Assembly: GCA_944990035.1 (NCBI GenBank)
Contig: CALYLX010000077.1
Span: forward strand, 1 to 64,000
Source: Clitopilus passeckerianus
Lineage: Eukaryota; Basidiomycota; Agaricomycetes; Agaricales; Entolomataceae
Direction: 5' to 3'
DNA length: 64,000 nucleotides
In this document: piece after piece, positions 45,130-57,352 of the stretch
How positions within the stretch are numbered: the stretch's first letter is position 1
How the letters are laid out: every line of letters begins with the position of its first letter
Made by a program: the position numbers and the translations under genes
The notes under the pieces: model-generated
What the model saw: the letters and a program-made list of their open reading frames with translations, nothing else
Told to the model about the DNA's origin: nothing
Databases searched by the model: none

Positions 45130-47299
45130 ATGATGAAGAGTCTAAGCCTATATTTCGACTCGTTGTCGACTCAAGATTCTGTTGCGGTGGTTGTAGGAGC
45201 TGGGCTAGTGCGTGATTTCGTCTGCTGTAGAGCGAATCGCTGATCAGACTCCTATAGATCACCCATCCCATCTTTAAACGCTGGGAAACGCACGAACCAA
45301 CCTATCTCGCCCTGCTCCTGGTAGGGATTCCAGGAGCGCTCACGACTCTTCTCTCGAACCACTTCTCCTCGACCTTCCTTGCGGGAGTCATTACATTTCC
45401 AACTTTCTGGACATCTCTACTAGTGTCAATCACCATCTATCGTGTTGCACCTTGGCATCCATTATTCCTATATCCGGGGCCGCTGCTATGCAAATTGAGC
45501 AAGTTCCGGTTGGCATACTTGTCCCGAGCTGGAAAGCAACATATCTTATATACAGAACTTCACGAGAAATACGGGAACATTGTGAGAGTCGGTATGTGAC
45601 CAACGCTCTACTCCATGTCATCACCTCCTGATTTCTGCTTGACAGGACCAAATGAAATCTCTATCTGCGACGTTGCAGCAGTCGAACCACTTCTCGGTCC
45701 ATCGGGACTACCCAAAGGCCCATGTTCGTCCGTCTACTTTACTTCTCCACGATCAAGAATCTAACGTCCCTTTAACCAGTCTGGGACGGCCGTTTCGCTG
45801 AATCGGACCCTGCCAAACCAATGATTGCATTGCATGACAAAACTGAACATACACGCCGGCGACGCCCTTGGACTCGAGCTTTCAATACTACTGCGCTTAA
45901 GGAGTACGAACCGATGATTAAGGAGAGGTCGCAGCAGCTCTCCGATCATCTTGCCACTCGGAAGGGAAGTTTGGATCTGATGCTTTGGATTTCTTTCTTC
46001 TCGTGAGTTGGTCTCAATGCACCTACGTCTTCTGAATGAACTGACATTGGCTTCAGATTTGACATGATGGGAGATCTAGCGTATGTTAACCACTTTGATT
46101 CAGATCCTTCCACAGTTCTGATATCATGGGTGTAACAGATTTGGAGGCGGGACTGAACTTATGAGGGATGGTGACGTTGATGAACTTTGGCACCTTACCG
46201 AAGAAGCTCAACAGTATGTTTTCCTCCAAGTCATAATACCAACAATTACTCATTTATACCCATATCCACTCAGGAAAGCTCTCTTCTTCTCTCATGTTCC
46301 CTGGCTCGGTCAACTCATGTTCCGCGTCCCCGGCGCTGCGAGCAAGCTGAAGAAGTATCGACAATATGCGAAAGACCGAACAATTGGGAGGAAGGTGAAG
46401 GGGTCTGCCTGGAAAGATTTGTTCTACTACCTCGTAGGTGCTTCGGCCTCTAGGTTGGATGGTATTCTGATATAGACCATAGTTCGGAGAAGATGGGTTC
46501 TCAGACACCCCTCCGCCAATGGCAGAAGTTATCAGTGACGGTGGCCTGGCTGTCCTAGCTGGTTCTGACACGACCTCCACGACCTTGTCGAATCTATTCT
46601 TCTTCCTGATCACACATCCGGACAAGTTCAGCCGTCTGCGCGAAGAGATAGATGCGCTCGAAGAGGAACAGCTGAAGGACTGTACAGCTCAAGCGAAGTT
46701 GCCCTATCTTACTGCTGTGATGTACGTCCTCCCAAAATTCTCATTTAACGGGATAGCTAGCTGATCGTCAACACAGTAACGAGAGCATGCGCTTATACCC
46801 ACCCGTGTTGAGTGGCTCGAACCGTTGTGCTGATAAACCTACGATGATCGGACCCTAGTAAGTGTTTACAACGAATTTTCTTACTGTTCCAAACTAATGA
46901 CAATTTTGTAGCTATGTCCCACAGGGCACGACCGCCTTCATACCATTCTACGCCCTATTCCGCGATCCACGTTACTTCTCTCCGCTGCCCGACTCTTTCG
47001 TCCCCGAACGCTGGTTATCCACCGAAGACCAAATCCACCTTGAGCCAGCCCTCTTCTCCGACCGATCCAAAGTCATCCTCAACCAAAACGCATTCATACC
47101 CTTTTCAACAGGCCCAGCGAACTGCGTTGGGAAGAATTTCGCGTGGATGGAGATGAGGATGGTGGTTTGCCTGCTTGTGTCGAGGTTTGATATGAAGTTT
47201 AAGGAGGGGTATGATACGGCGGAATGGGATCGGGAGTTGAAGGATTTTTTCATTACGAAGAAAGGAGATTTACCGGTTGTTTTGAAAGCGAGGAAGTAA
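45130..47299 (+). CDS. Cytochrome P450
   Basis: Intact multi-exon class II P450. Exon 1 starts MMKSLSLYFDSLSTQDSVA, and exon 2 has KRWETHEPTYLALLLVG and hydrophobic anchors. The hinge is YRVAPWHPLFLYPGP. Then come KYGNIVRV, GPNEISICDVAAVEPLLG, HTRRRRPWTRAFNTTALKE, FDMMGDLAFGGGTELM, KDLFYYL, and the I-helix VLAGSDTTSTTLSNLFF. ExxR is in NESMRLYPPVL, PERW in FVPERWLSTED, and the heme loop is PFSTGPANCVGKNFAWMEMR. The end is PVVLKARK, TAA at 47297-47299. All joins checked keep frame. It is of the same group as the P450s at 17 and 27 kb, but more distant. It marks the right edge of the P450-rich part of the window. Confidence 0.92.
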
Positions 47300-48363
47300 T
47301 GACTTGGAAGGAGGGATATTTGCCTGGACGCATGTGTCATTGGCATCATATGTGGGGAATGTCACGGAATGTGGAGACATGGACTTTGGAGAATTGGACC
47401 CCATTACATGCGATTGCATGACCTGCCGAACGCAGGATTTCGTTATGATTTGATCTCTTAGGGAAACGTGCCATAATACCAAGGTGTTCCCAAGCAAATT
47501 TACTTCCGTCCTGTTTCCGGAAGATGCAGATGTTATTTTATGTCGGACCTCGAGGGAAGGTCAAGATTTTTTCTTCCCTCCAGACTTCTTCGCATTTGCG
47601 TGAATGTCTACAGGGGTACTACAGCTAGAAAAGTACGAGTGCTAGCCCCAGCCTGGCTAGACGCGTCGTAGATTTCACGCGCCATCTGCGCTATCCACGT
47701 TTGGCTGGTGGCCCCTAAATCACCAGCACTCGTGCTCCCTCACACACTTACGGTTACCGTCAAATCACCACAAGTACCGACAACGTAAAGCAACAAACTT
47801 CGTCAAATGAATTGAGCGCCTCGAAGTACATCGACGTTACATTTCCGCGCGCATGCCGAACACGAAATTTCATTCCGAGTAACCGCGAAGGTTCCTCCGG
47901 CCGAACAGTTCTTGACGAACGAGACCCGGCACGTTCAATGCTGAAATCCACCTGTACCTCGTCTACCTCTTGGCGCTACCCCACAGGGCATCTCTTTGGC
48001 CGTTCGAGTCAAACAAGGTGACATTTATGCAGCAAAAGTGGCAAAAAGTGGAAAACCTGGATGCATTGACGAGCGAATGACGCGACGCGCTTATTACACG
48101 TGACACCCGACCCTTCTTTGGACCCTCGTCATTTCGACGACCGTGTCCAAGAATGTCAGGGATCCGACCGAGTCCAAGATCCGCTCTTGCGTCGTGTCCG
48201 CACTCGTTGCGAATATGGATATTTATGAAACGCCAAAAATCACGTTTTAGTCCCAATTTTCGCACCTGGTTATGGTTCGTTTATAAGTTGCATTTCTCCA
48301 GTCACGTCATTCTAACTTCTGCCAGCACTTTCGCCTTGTCTTTGCTTTCTCGTTTCAAAAATC
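47300..48363. other. Intergenic, no gene recognised
   Basis: About 1.1 kb separating the P450 region from the F-box array. No gene or repeat noticed; it holds the promoter of the first F-box gene. Confidence 0.4.
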
Positions 48364-49978
48364 ATGACTGAACCAATAATGAATAGTCTACCTGGTATGT
48401 TGTCTACTTGTTGTCGAGAGTTCGACCCTTGTTAATGGGAGTTTGACAGCCTCTTTTCTCGAGATGCATGCCTTTAGCCCATCCTCGGCTAGGCAGGGCG
48501 TCTGCGGGGAAATCGATGAAGAAATTGCTGCTCTCAAAGCCGCTATTTTCGAGTACGAGATGAAGATTCAGGCCTCCAAGAACAGGATCCGCACCTGGAC
48601 AGCCCATAAGAATGCTCTCGCTGGCATCTCTCGCCTCCCCGAGGACCTTCTCCTAGAAATCTGGTCCTACCTTGCTCATGACACCACCTCCATTACGCCA
48701 GCATGGATCAACGTCACCCATGTCTGCATGCACTGGCGGAGAGTCGCTTTAGGCTCCCCTATTCTCTGGAGCACACCTGCTGTGCACCGTCCGGAGGTAG
48801 CGAAGGTGATGCTCGACCGGGCCGGCTCTGTCCCGTTGACCCAAGTCATCGACTTCGGCCACTTGATGAAAGCCATTACTCAATGTGCTCCAACTGTCCG
48901 CTTCGTCAACGAGAATCTGGATCGTACCCAGACTCTTGTTCTGAACGACACCCTCCCCGCAGGGTCTCTCCAAAATGCTGGCAGGCTCGGATTTCATACG
49001 GATCATCCCATGCCAGAATTGAAGGCGATGAAGGTCTCTTCACCACATACCCGCCCCTACCATGCCATTGCACGTCTCTTCCTCCGCAATGCACCCCGCC
49101 TGCAGAGTATCATCCTCGAGAACCGAACCATCTTCAGATCCGCTTCGGATCTTCCTGAGCTCTCCAAGCTCACCACCCTCGAAGTTTCGATCAAGATGGA
49201 CGAAACCGCGAAGTTCCAGCACAGCACCGTCCAGCAGGTCGTTTCTGCCCTCCAGAAAATGCCGAACCTGAAGAACCTCCGCCTCGACAACGTCTTCCGG
49301 GAGCTCGAGGCTCACGACGCATCCTCGACCACAGATCCTGAGGATCGTGTCCACCTCGCATCTCTAGAAGAGCTCAGCGTCAACGCGAGCGCCCAGGCAT
49401 GCCGCCTATTCTTCAATCACCTCACCTATCCCACATCAACGAAGACCCTCGTGGAAGGTCTCTGGACCGAACCTCTCCAATCAACCAACGCTCTTTCACA
49501 TATCGAGTCTATTTCGGACCTCGTCCACTCCTTGAGCTCCGAGCTCCCTTCATCCATCAACACATTGTCGCTGAAGGAATCAGAAGGGTTGTACGAAATG
49601 GAGTTCTACACCTCCACCGACCACTCGCCTTCACTGACGTTCGTCACCCCTGCTTTCCCCTCGCTCGTCAAGACTCTGCCTCGGATTGCACCCCTGGGAC
49701 ACCTAAAGAACCTCGATTACTGGCTCTCCACCTCGACACTCGATACGTGGAGGTCGTTCGGCGCCCTGGAGGAGCTAGAGAACATCGTGATGAAGCTCGA
49801 GGACCATCCAAAGTTCCTGGAGGTGCTGTCGATGGTGCGACAGGAGGAGAGTGGGAAGCTGTACTTCCCTAGCTATCGATACCTTTCGGTACCGGAGAAG
49901 ACGCCAAGTGGGATTGTCGATGAGCTGAGGTGGGTTGGGGGAGTGAGGAGTGCGTTGGTGGCCGGCAAGAGATGTTGA
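48364..49978 (+). CDS. F-box protein with leucine-rich C-terminal half
   Basis: Two exons (48364-48394, 48450-49978), 519 residues in frame; start MTEPIMNSLP. A heptad-like helix, EIDEEIAALKAAIFEYEMKI, precedes the F-box ISRLPEDLLLEIWSYLAH...CMHWRRVALGSPILWS (about residues 75-120). A long C-terminal part with irregular leucine-rich segments follows, such as LPELSKLTTLEVSI and LQKMPNLKNLRLDNVF. F-box proteins recruit substrates to SCF ubiquitin ligases through Skp1. In basidiomycetes this type is greatly expanded with largely unknown targets. It is the best-preserved plus-strand copy in the array here. Confidence 0.9.
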
Positions 49979-50219
49979 TCCTACCAGGTCAGGATGGATT
50001 ACTACTACAAATGGACTGGACTCTTTTTTGATTATCATGGACTCTTTGGCATTAAAAGTAGAAGGAACATAAAGAAAAGCATAAGTACTGTACAATATAT
50101 AATAATTGAGATTCGATGAAAAGGATCTACTTCTGCGCATCATGAGAGCCATTCTACGCCACGCAAGTTTCGTATAGAGTATCATAGGAGATGCAGGAGA
50201 GTGCCATGGCTTCCAAGGA

Positions 50220-50400
50220 CATACCCACAAAGTGTGATCTCGCCAGCTTTACCGGCAGGCGCAGGCTGTTGATCCCGCGATGTCAGTAGAAATGTTACTA
50301 GGCTTTATTGATGATCATGGTCACTTTTACTTTTATAGTAGAAAAGAACCCAAAGAAAATCATAAGTACAGAACAAAAGATAATGGCTGGGACTCCTTGA
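50220..50400 (+). repeat. Relic second copy of an F-box gene 3' end
   Basis: The bases around the stop codon and 3' untranslated region of the preceding F-box gene (about 49955-50110) recur in degraded form about 300 bases downstream. CCGGCAAGAGATGTTGATCC matches CCGGCAGGCGCAGGCTGTTGATCC. Matching stretches around ATCATGG, AGTAGAA and CATAAGTAC follow in the same order. This indicates a past tandem duplication of which only the 3' tail is left. Confidence 0.5.
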
Positions 50401-50501
50401 AATGTTTCTATGGAGAAGTATGATACGTGTAGTTACTAAAGAAAACGATCCTAACCACATTGTGATACACGAAGGGAACCATTGTAGTTTGTGTGGGGGA
50501 T

Positions 50502-52109
50502 TTACGTGAGACTCAGAAGCCCACTGGCATGCCCCGCAGTTTGGTTAGTCCACCATACTAGGCGTGCCGTGAGGATCCTCCCAAGGTACTCTCGATCCGA
50601 CATTCTCTTTGGCTTATTAAAATGCATTGACCTGTGAAAGTAGAGGTATGGTATGGGAGCCTCTTGGGTATTCAGAAGGACGGGCTCAAAAATACTATCT
50701 CCTGAAGGACGAAAAGACGCCAGAACTTTTATCAGAGCGGGATGGCGTTGTATGTCTAAAACAATTGATGAGAGGTTAGCTAAGGATCCAAATCCCTTCC
50801 ATATATCGGTATCAGAAGAGTCTACACGATAGACCAAGAACTTCAAATCCTTGAGGACGTCTACATGTGGTAGTACGCTGATGAGAGCTGGGATTGCTGG
50901 TATGGCGAGGGCAAGAGGTGTGCCGATGAAGGTCTTTTGGTGGCTAACATTAATGAGATAAGTGTGATTCCGGCGAGGCCAAAGGCCTAATGCAATAATA
51001 GGTTGACAAAGATGTTCGCAGGTCCGTACGAGTATGCCTTTGAAGGAATCGCGATGAGACATCATGATGTCATGTTCCCCACTCTCGTCCCACATACCGT
51101 CCAAGGATAGTTTGGTAGTAGGAGGATAGACAATGTAATCCAGAAACATCTGCGTTGCCTGCGCACTAGCTGTGATCGACATAACCTCTAAACCTGTAAT
51201 GGATATAGGCTGCTGAAGGTTTTGGCAAATTTCATAATCGGCTGGTGTCAATCGCTGGAAGACGTCATAGAGACGGAGGGCTTTGAGGTTGGGCAATTTC
51301 TTGACGGTTGCTAACACTTGTGGCAGAGATGATCGTTGGTTTCCAGAATCTCTTCCCAACGCTATAGTCAAGTTTGATATCTGAGGTGAGAAGGGGAATT
51401 GAAGGGGGGTATTTAGCAGCGTCCGATTGATTAGGTCAAGTGCCTGGAGTTTTGGTGCGCCACGGATCACTCTCGCCAAATCTAGGCCACCGCTACTGCC
51501 AGCTTGACAGTCTAGGGCAAGGAATTCCAGCTCGGTCGCTCGCCCTTCATTGAGAAGGGATAAGAAATGGCGGTATCCGGGAGAAATCTGATCAGGGGTT
51601 TGCCGTATCAGCCTGAGAGCTTTAATGCGGCTCACAATGCGACAAGCCATGGCCATAGCGCTGGAATCGATAACATAGCTAGCATTTCGACCTAGTGGCG
51701 ATTGTTGGTGTACTCGAATGGCTTGCCGGTCAATCACGAGGGACAGCGGAGTAGTGCCTGCTCGTTCGAGCAGCAGCGAAGCTAGGGTGGGGTGTAAAAA
51801 GAGACATGGCCATCGCCAAAGGGTCGGCGAATTGAGGGCTAGTCGTCGCCATTCGGAACAGACACGGGCCACCCTCAACCATTCCTGCGTCGATTGCAGG
51901 GTAGCACCAGCATTATGGGCGAAGTAGGTGAAGACCTTGAGGAGGATGTCTTCGGGCAGACGAGCTACCTCGCAGAATTTGTTCTGTTGTATCTCCCAGA
52001 ACCGGATCTTCTCCTTACAAGCCACGATCTGCTTTTCGTGGTCAATGATGCTGTTCTTGAGATGGGTGATTTCTTCCATGATGATAGCAAATGCGGTCTG
52101 TTTTGCCAC
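50502..52109 (-). CDS. F-box protein
   Basis: A long uninterrupted frame of about 535 codons. The helix IMEEITHLKNSIIDHEKQI precedes the F-box VARLPEDILLKVFTYFAHN...CSEWRRLALNSPTLW, then leucine-rich segments (LPNLKALRLYDVFQRL) and HPALIKVLASFRPSGDSIFE near the end. The first in-frame ATG is at 52077-52079; homology continues upstream (ESINVFSTPVAKQTAF) into a probable 5' exon behind an acceptor near 52150 that I could not place. A likely SCF substrate receptor. It is the only clearly open minus-strand F-box copy; its two neighbours at 55.6-58.8 kb are broken. Confidence 0.85.
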   Translation of the reverse strand: MAKQTAFAIIMEEITHLKNSIIDHEKQIVACKEKIRFWEIQQNKFCEVARLPEDILLKVFTYFAHNAGATLQSTQEWLRVARVCSEWRRLALNSPTLWRWPCLFLHPTLASLLLERAGTTPLSLVIDRQAIRVHQQSPLGRNASYVIDSSAMAMACRIVSRIKALRLIRQTPDQISPGYRHFLSLLNEGRATELEFLALDCQAGSSGGLDLARVIRGAPKLQALDLINRTLLNTPLQFPFSPQISNLTIALGRDSGNQRSSLPQVLATVKKLPNLKALRLYDVFQRLTPADYEICQNLQQPISITGLEVMSITASAQATQMFLDYIVYPPTTKLSLDGMWDESGEHDIMMSHRDSFKGILVRTCEHLCQPIIALGLWPRRNHTYLINVSHQKTFIGTPLALAIPAIPALISVLPHVDVLKDLKFLVYRVDSSDTDIWKGFGSLANLSSIVLDIQRHPALIKVLASFRPSGDSIFEPVLLNTQEAPIPYLYFHRSMHFNKPKRMSDREYLGRILTARLVWWTNQTAGHASGLLSLT

Positions 52110-55100
52110 CGGAGTGCTAAAGACATTGATGCTTTCAAAGAGACTGTCCCGAGCTTGGAAGATCTTCGTTTAGTCGAGACTCAAAGGCTAAGAGTTCACT
52201 ATAACCCTCACCGTGGCCAATCGCTATAGATTTAGCTGGTCGGGAGTAGACTGGCACACCCATTGAAAGACTTCCCAATCTCAGAGGCCTAAATTGTGAC
52301 AATGCGCCTGAGTCGAAGCTGATAGTGAGATTAGCCATGGCACGCAGCGTTATTCGGTTGATGGCACGAGCTGAGCGCTGAATTGGAGACACAGGCTTCT
52401 CTTGGGCTTCCCACGGAAGATCGTGATTTTGAACTCCCAGCAGCTCAGTCATTTCGCCGGATATTCTTACGAAAGCATACTTGTTACAATGCACTATAAT
52501 TATCATTACCAGTCTCATGTTGATCCACCCTTGAATGTATACAATAACTGCCTCCCAGTCGTACTCCATGTCGTTATATTTGATACAACTGTCACTATAT
52601 ACTCGAGGTATAGGACTTCAGAGGCTGTCGTATCTTCCAGGTTGAGCCAGTGTGATTACGACTCAGGTTCAGCCTGAGTTATGAGCTAATACAGCTGAGT
52701 CTTCATAATTGACGATCCAAAGACAGACGGACGAAGTGAAGGGGGAGAAATGGAAACCAAAATACTAGGACGAAGCCCCAAACAGTACTTATTACCCTAG
52801 GTAAGGGCGGAGGCACAGTGCGACCCCTAATGAGGACGAATCACCGTAGGTGGACACGCCATTGGAGGTCAGTCTGAAACATCACGACTGCGAGCCTGCC
52901 GGGTGATAGAGTGTCGTAGGCGAAGGAAGGGGATGGAGGGGGCCATGAAGGGAGTATAGCTGCCAGTGCTGTTGCTGCTAAAGAAGCTGAAGGTTGCAAG
53001 CTCGACGTCAGCGATGAAGACCCCTAACGTGACCCTTGACCACGAAGAGCTCCTTCCAAATAGTCGTCTCAGGCCAAGGACTACCGACCGTGGATGGACA
53101 CGGTGAACATCGAATATCACTTCCTCGGTTTGACATTGGCTAGGTTCGGTGTTGGCTACCGGGACGGATGGCGCAGACGTGGTCTGCCCTTAGGGGGAGT
53201 TGCAGGCTCGTAAAGGTTGGAGAGCACGAACACTTTGGTAACGTAGTCCAGCTTCGGAGTTCGCTATATGATTGCCAGATGGGTCGGTTCAGCCTGAACG
53301 ACAGGGCCTCCTCCGAAGGGGGAATGGCAGTGCCATAAGCGAAGCCCTCGCAGATATGGAAGGTCACACCGTGTGTGCTACGACCGGGGCAAGGAAGATT
53401 GAAAATGCCCAACAACGGTTAACACCATGTCGCTTTCTAGGCCTTCAATGGAATATGGAGGTGTAGTTTGTAAGAGGGAAGGTGGAGACGCGTGTAGCTG
53501 GAGTCCAGATTCTGAACGAAGAAGTAAACTATCGCGGTTGGACACGGAGGGCTAATATCTAAACCCCACAATGTCCTTGGTCAACTGTCTCTTCTTCGTC
53601 TGCGCGAGTTGAAGGGGTGTCCTCCTCAACTAACTGTGACTTCCCGGCCCACATCTGCGCCGTTTCAGGCCCTTCCCGTGCCTAACCTCCCGCCTCGCCA
53701 ACCCTAGGCGCAACCTCTCTTTGCTAGCCGGTACAACCTGCACATCGACGAAGGAGGAGATGGAAACAGAGGGGATGACAGCGCTAAGTGTGGCTGCTGT
53801 GCGGGGCCTTTCATGTGGGAGGCGAACTATGTCCAATGACCCTAAGGTAGCCAGAGGGGTGATCAACGGGATGAATGGGCGACGGAGATGGAGATGGAGA
53901 TGGTGCTGAATAGGGAAGGAGGATGTCTTGTAGCTGGTGTTGCAACAACGGAGCAAGTGCAAATGCTGCAATTTATATTCCTCCAAAAATGTTTGAAGAG
54001 ACACCATTCTCCGTGGTTCATGGTATCTCCTCTTCGCTGGACCATGATGAAACGACAAGGATGTATGGAGCACCATCCCTCCTCGTCGGGAAAATGGGAT
54101 AGCCCCGTTGAAAGCTGAAGTCGAAGTTTGCCTCGTGGCGTTCGTATCTTGACCGGGAAGCTGAATTATTCCCACTCATAGTCTACGATTGGGGAGGATA
54201 GGGCCAGAGCTGGAGGTAGGAGGTAGGAGGTGAGCCTGCTCCATGGATTGGTGGTGACCTTGTGGTGGCTGAGTAGTGGACACGATGTCGTCGGAGAAAG
54301 ACATGGATTGAGGAGGTCCTCCTGTTGCCAGAGCTATTGTTTGAGAAAATGTCGTCTGTCGCCGTCGTCTTCGTGTCCCCCCGAGTCGAGATGAAAGCCT
54401 GCTCAGACCCATGGGCTTCGTCCTAGAGTAGGACGGCGGCAATAACGGCCTTGAATAGACTCTATGACACCGGGATGGGTAGATGGACATGCTACAAGTA
54501 TACCGCGCAGCTGGTATCCCGTAATCGTGTGTTCATGGTCTACGCCGGGGCAGATGACGAGTTTGAAGATCATCTTGTAGGGTAGTACCCCGGTGTAATA
54601 TGTTTGCCGTTTGAGCTGTGAACATAAACTCCCTGGATAGAGGTAGGTGATAGGGAGACCGGAGGTAGACGCATTCTTGTTATGCTGTGGACCCAACCCT
54701 AAGGTATGTGACGGAGCGACGTCGGCGGATAGGGAAGAGACGATGAAAAGAAACGGGGTAGAAATAGTGGTAAGGCTGCACTTGCTGGTTGTATGAGTCC
54801 TATCTGAATGACATATATCTTTGCTCAGCCTGAAGGGGCCCGGTAGCTGGTATCCTCGTCATTGTGATCTGCATCGGGAAAGTGATAGAGGGATGGGGAG
54901 CATGTTTTTGTTTCCCACATGCTGGCCAGCCTGGTGATCACGGTATATGTGATATATGCGTGGTATGAGGTAGAGGTAGGGGCATGTAAGTGTCGTGGAC
55001 GTAGGCTGCCAGAGGTTGTGATGCGCAATGCAACGGGATGCAAGCGGATGTCGAGGAGTTGAAGGTGGTGGCAATTACATGATGACAGAATCGGCCACCA

Positions 55101-55600
55101 GCCTCCGGGTCAGCAGAATCAGATGCGCCAGTGCACTCCTGGGTTGAGGAAGCGCAGAGACATGGCTCAAGCGGATGCCAGGAGCAGCTCGTGCCCGTGC
55201 TGCCAGATGCCTGGACCACGACAATCGGTTGGTGACTGAGCAGGCTTGGGTAAAAAGCAGCCCTGTACACCCATATCAGCGAGTTTATCTCTCTGCCGTA
55301 GAGGACTACGTAAAGTAGAAGGTCCAGGGGGTGTTAAAAGTGTGTTTGGGTCCTTCGCGGCCATGGGTTTTGGATCTTGTCCGTCTCTCATATCGTCCTA
55401 TTCTTGCATTTCGGACACGGCACTCAGTTCGCAAGCTCGTCCAGCAGTTGCTACCACTATATCGTCTCTCTTGAATCGATTCAAACAAATTCTCCCAAGG
55501 AGAGACGAGCTCAGCGACGAAAATTGTTTGTGATGATGGTGGTTGAGTCCAGGAGCGTGGGAACACAAAACCACTATTCTCTGGCTTCAACGAACAGCGC
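52110..55600. other. Long stretch without a confident gene
   Basis: About 3.5 kb. Minus-strand frames such as 53630-54175 (181 codons) are rich in Ser, Pro, His and Arg with no domain, and the frames on the two strands overlap, which suggests non-coding DNA. At its left end it may include the missing 5' exon of the F-box gene at 50502-52109. No transposon ends recognised. Confidence 0.4.
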
Positions 55601-57090
55601 TCAGACTAATGCAGATTGACTTTGGCATGCATGTGACGAAAACATGCGAGAACTCTGTGTAGTAACCAGGTGTTTCTCCGGTCGGCATTCGACCATTTTT
55701 ATACGTTCAAGAGATCCAAAAGACTTCCAGATTTCAAGATCAGAGACATCCAATCGGTAAATCAGCGATTCGATACTTTTCAGGCCCCACAAGTGCGGTA
55801 GTCCCCTGATGAAATCCGGTAATTCCGGGAAGGTGGGGATATCCAGACAAAATGGTTCCGTTTCGAGGCTTTGACAACCATCGACACGAAGTAGGTGAAG
55901 TTGGTCCTCCTGATACAGAGCTAGTGTCCGAATAGGTTGAGCGACGCGACTACAGCCTGTGTCTACGAGGTCATGCAGCGCGCCAACGTAAGATGTATTC
56001 TGCCTTTGCTGGGCCTCATCCCGCAGGCCTGCAACGTGAATGATGGCGGTATTGCGGTAGTTAATATGAGCGATGAATCGTTGGGCCGTCTGGGCGCCGA
56101 CCTGTACGAACAACTCCTTGAGGTTTGCTAAAAATACGGGCTGCTGGAGATTCTGGCCTCGTCCAATAGGCCGAACACGTAGTTGAGATCAATTTATTGG
56201 AGGTTAGGAAACTTTTCTAGCGTACGATGCACTTGTGAGAGGGATGATCGTTGGTGGAGGGTTCCCTCGTCCACGGTGACTGATAGAGTCGTCAGGTGAG
56301 GGAAAGGATTCAACTAAGGAATGTCTCCGCAGGGAGAATTGTCCGATGATGCAGAACCAGCTTTTGCAAGTACGGAGCAGCTCGACTGAATTCGAACAAG
56401 TCAATCTCGCGTGCAGGCACCAGCATGGGATGGGGTATCGGATAATCATGTTCAAGGGTGAGGTGGGTGAGCATATGCAGTGTCCCTGCTCCCATGAGAC
56501 AAAACCGAGAAATACCGTGGCTGAAGGCAATAGGATTGTGGGAGGGATATTCATAATGAGTCTGAGCGTTTTGGTGTGGCAGAGCAAGCAACAGGCCACG
56601 CGCAAAGCTTGTTGCTGGCGACGAGCGTCTGAGGTTATCATCGCTAAATCGACCAGGAAGCTGAAAGGAACTGCAGCCGTACGATATGATTTTATTAGGT
56701 TCGTCGCTAGGTTCGGGAGCATCAAGCAAGACCATCTCCAGAGTGCCGGCGAGCTCAGAGAAAGCTGACGCCACTCTCCTGGCATTGTGAGCGAGATACT
56801 CCCATGTTTTCAAGAGGATATCCTCGGGAAGACGGGCTATATCAGGGAACCTGTTCTGTTTTAGCTCCCAGGACCGCAACTCTTTCTGAGAGGCTACAAT
56901 CATATTCTTGAAAGTGTTTATTTTGGCCTGGCAAAGTGGGATTTAGTGTTCATAGGATCGAATATTGTTCCTGATATGACTGATTTCTTCCAAGATGATT
57001 GCGAAGGCCGTCTGCTTGTGCATTGGTGTGCTAATTGCATCGATCCTTTCGAAGAGTGCCTCATTGGGAGTTTGAATCGCAAGATTCAAT
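55601..57090 (-). pseudogene. F-box gene, degraded
   Basis: The frame begins NEALFERIDAISTPMHKQTA and FAIILEEISHIRNN, as in the intact copy, and then hits a stop inside an inserted stretch near 56940. It resumes VASQKELRSWELKQNRF with the F-box IARLPEDILLKTWEYLAHN. After that it needs a frame change near 56770 to reach WRQLSLSSPALWRW, and further changes before the C-terminal part (55601-56113). At least three lesions, so no full-length product is expected. Confidence 0.8.
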
Positions 57091-57352
57091 AAAGGTCATC
57101 CTGGGGCACCGGAATTAGCCTTACCTTGGCCAATCGTAGATCCATCTACTATCCCACAGTCATTCTCGCTTGGTGGTTCCGGGCCAGAATCAAGAGGCGT
57201 CATTTCAGGTGTATGCATGATATTGAAAGCAACTAAAAGACATTGTGGGGAAGGGTAAAGCCGCTTTGCAATCCTACGAGGATTCTCACTGCCCGGGTGA
57301 ACACCATGCGTCAAAAGGGATCGTATCGCATTGGAAACATTGAACAGTGACA

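Noticed and set aside
53630..54175. 181-codon minus-strand open frame as a hypothetical protein
   Set aside because: Low-complexity composition and equally long frames on the other strand; not supported.
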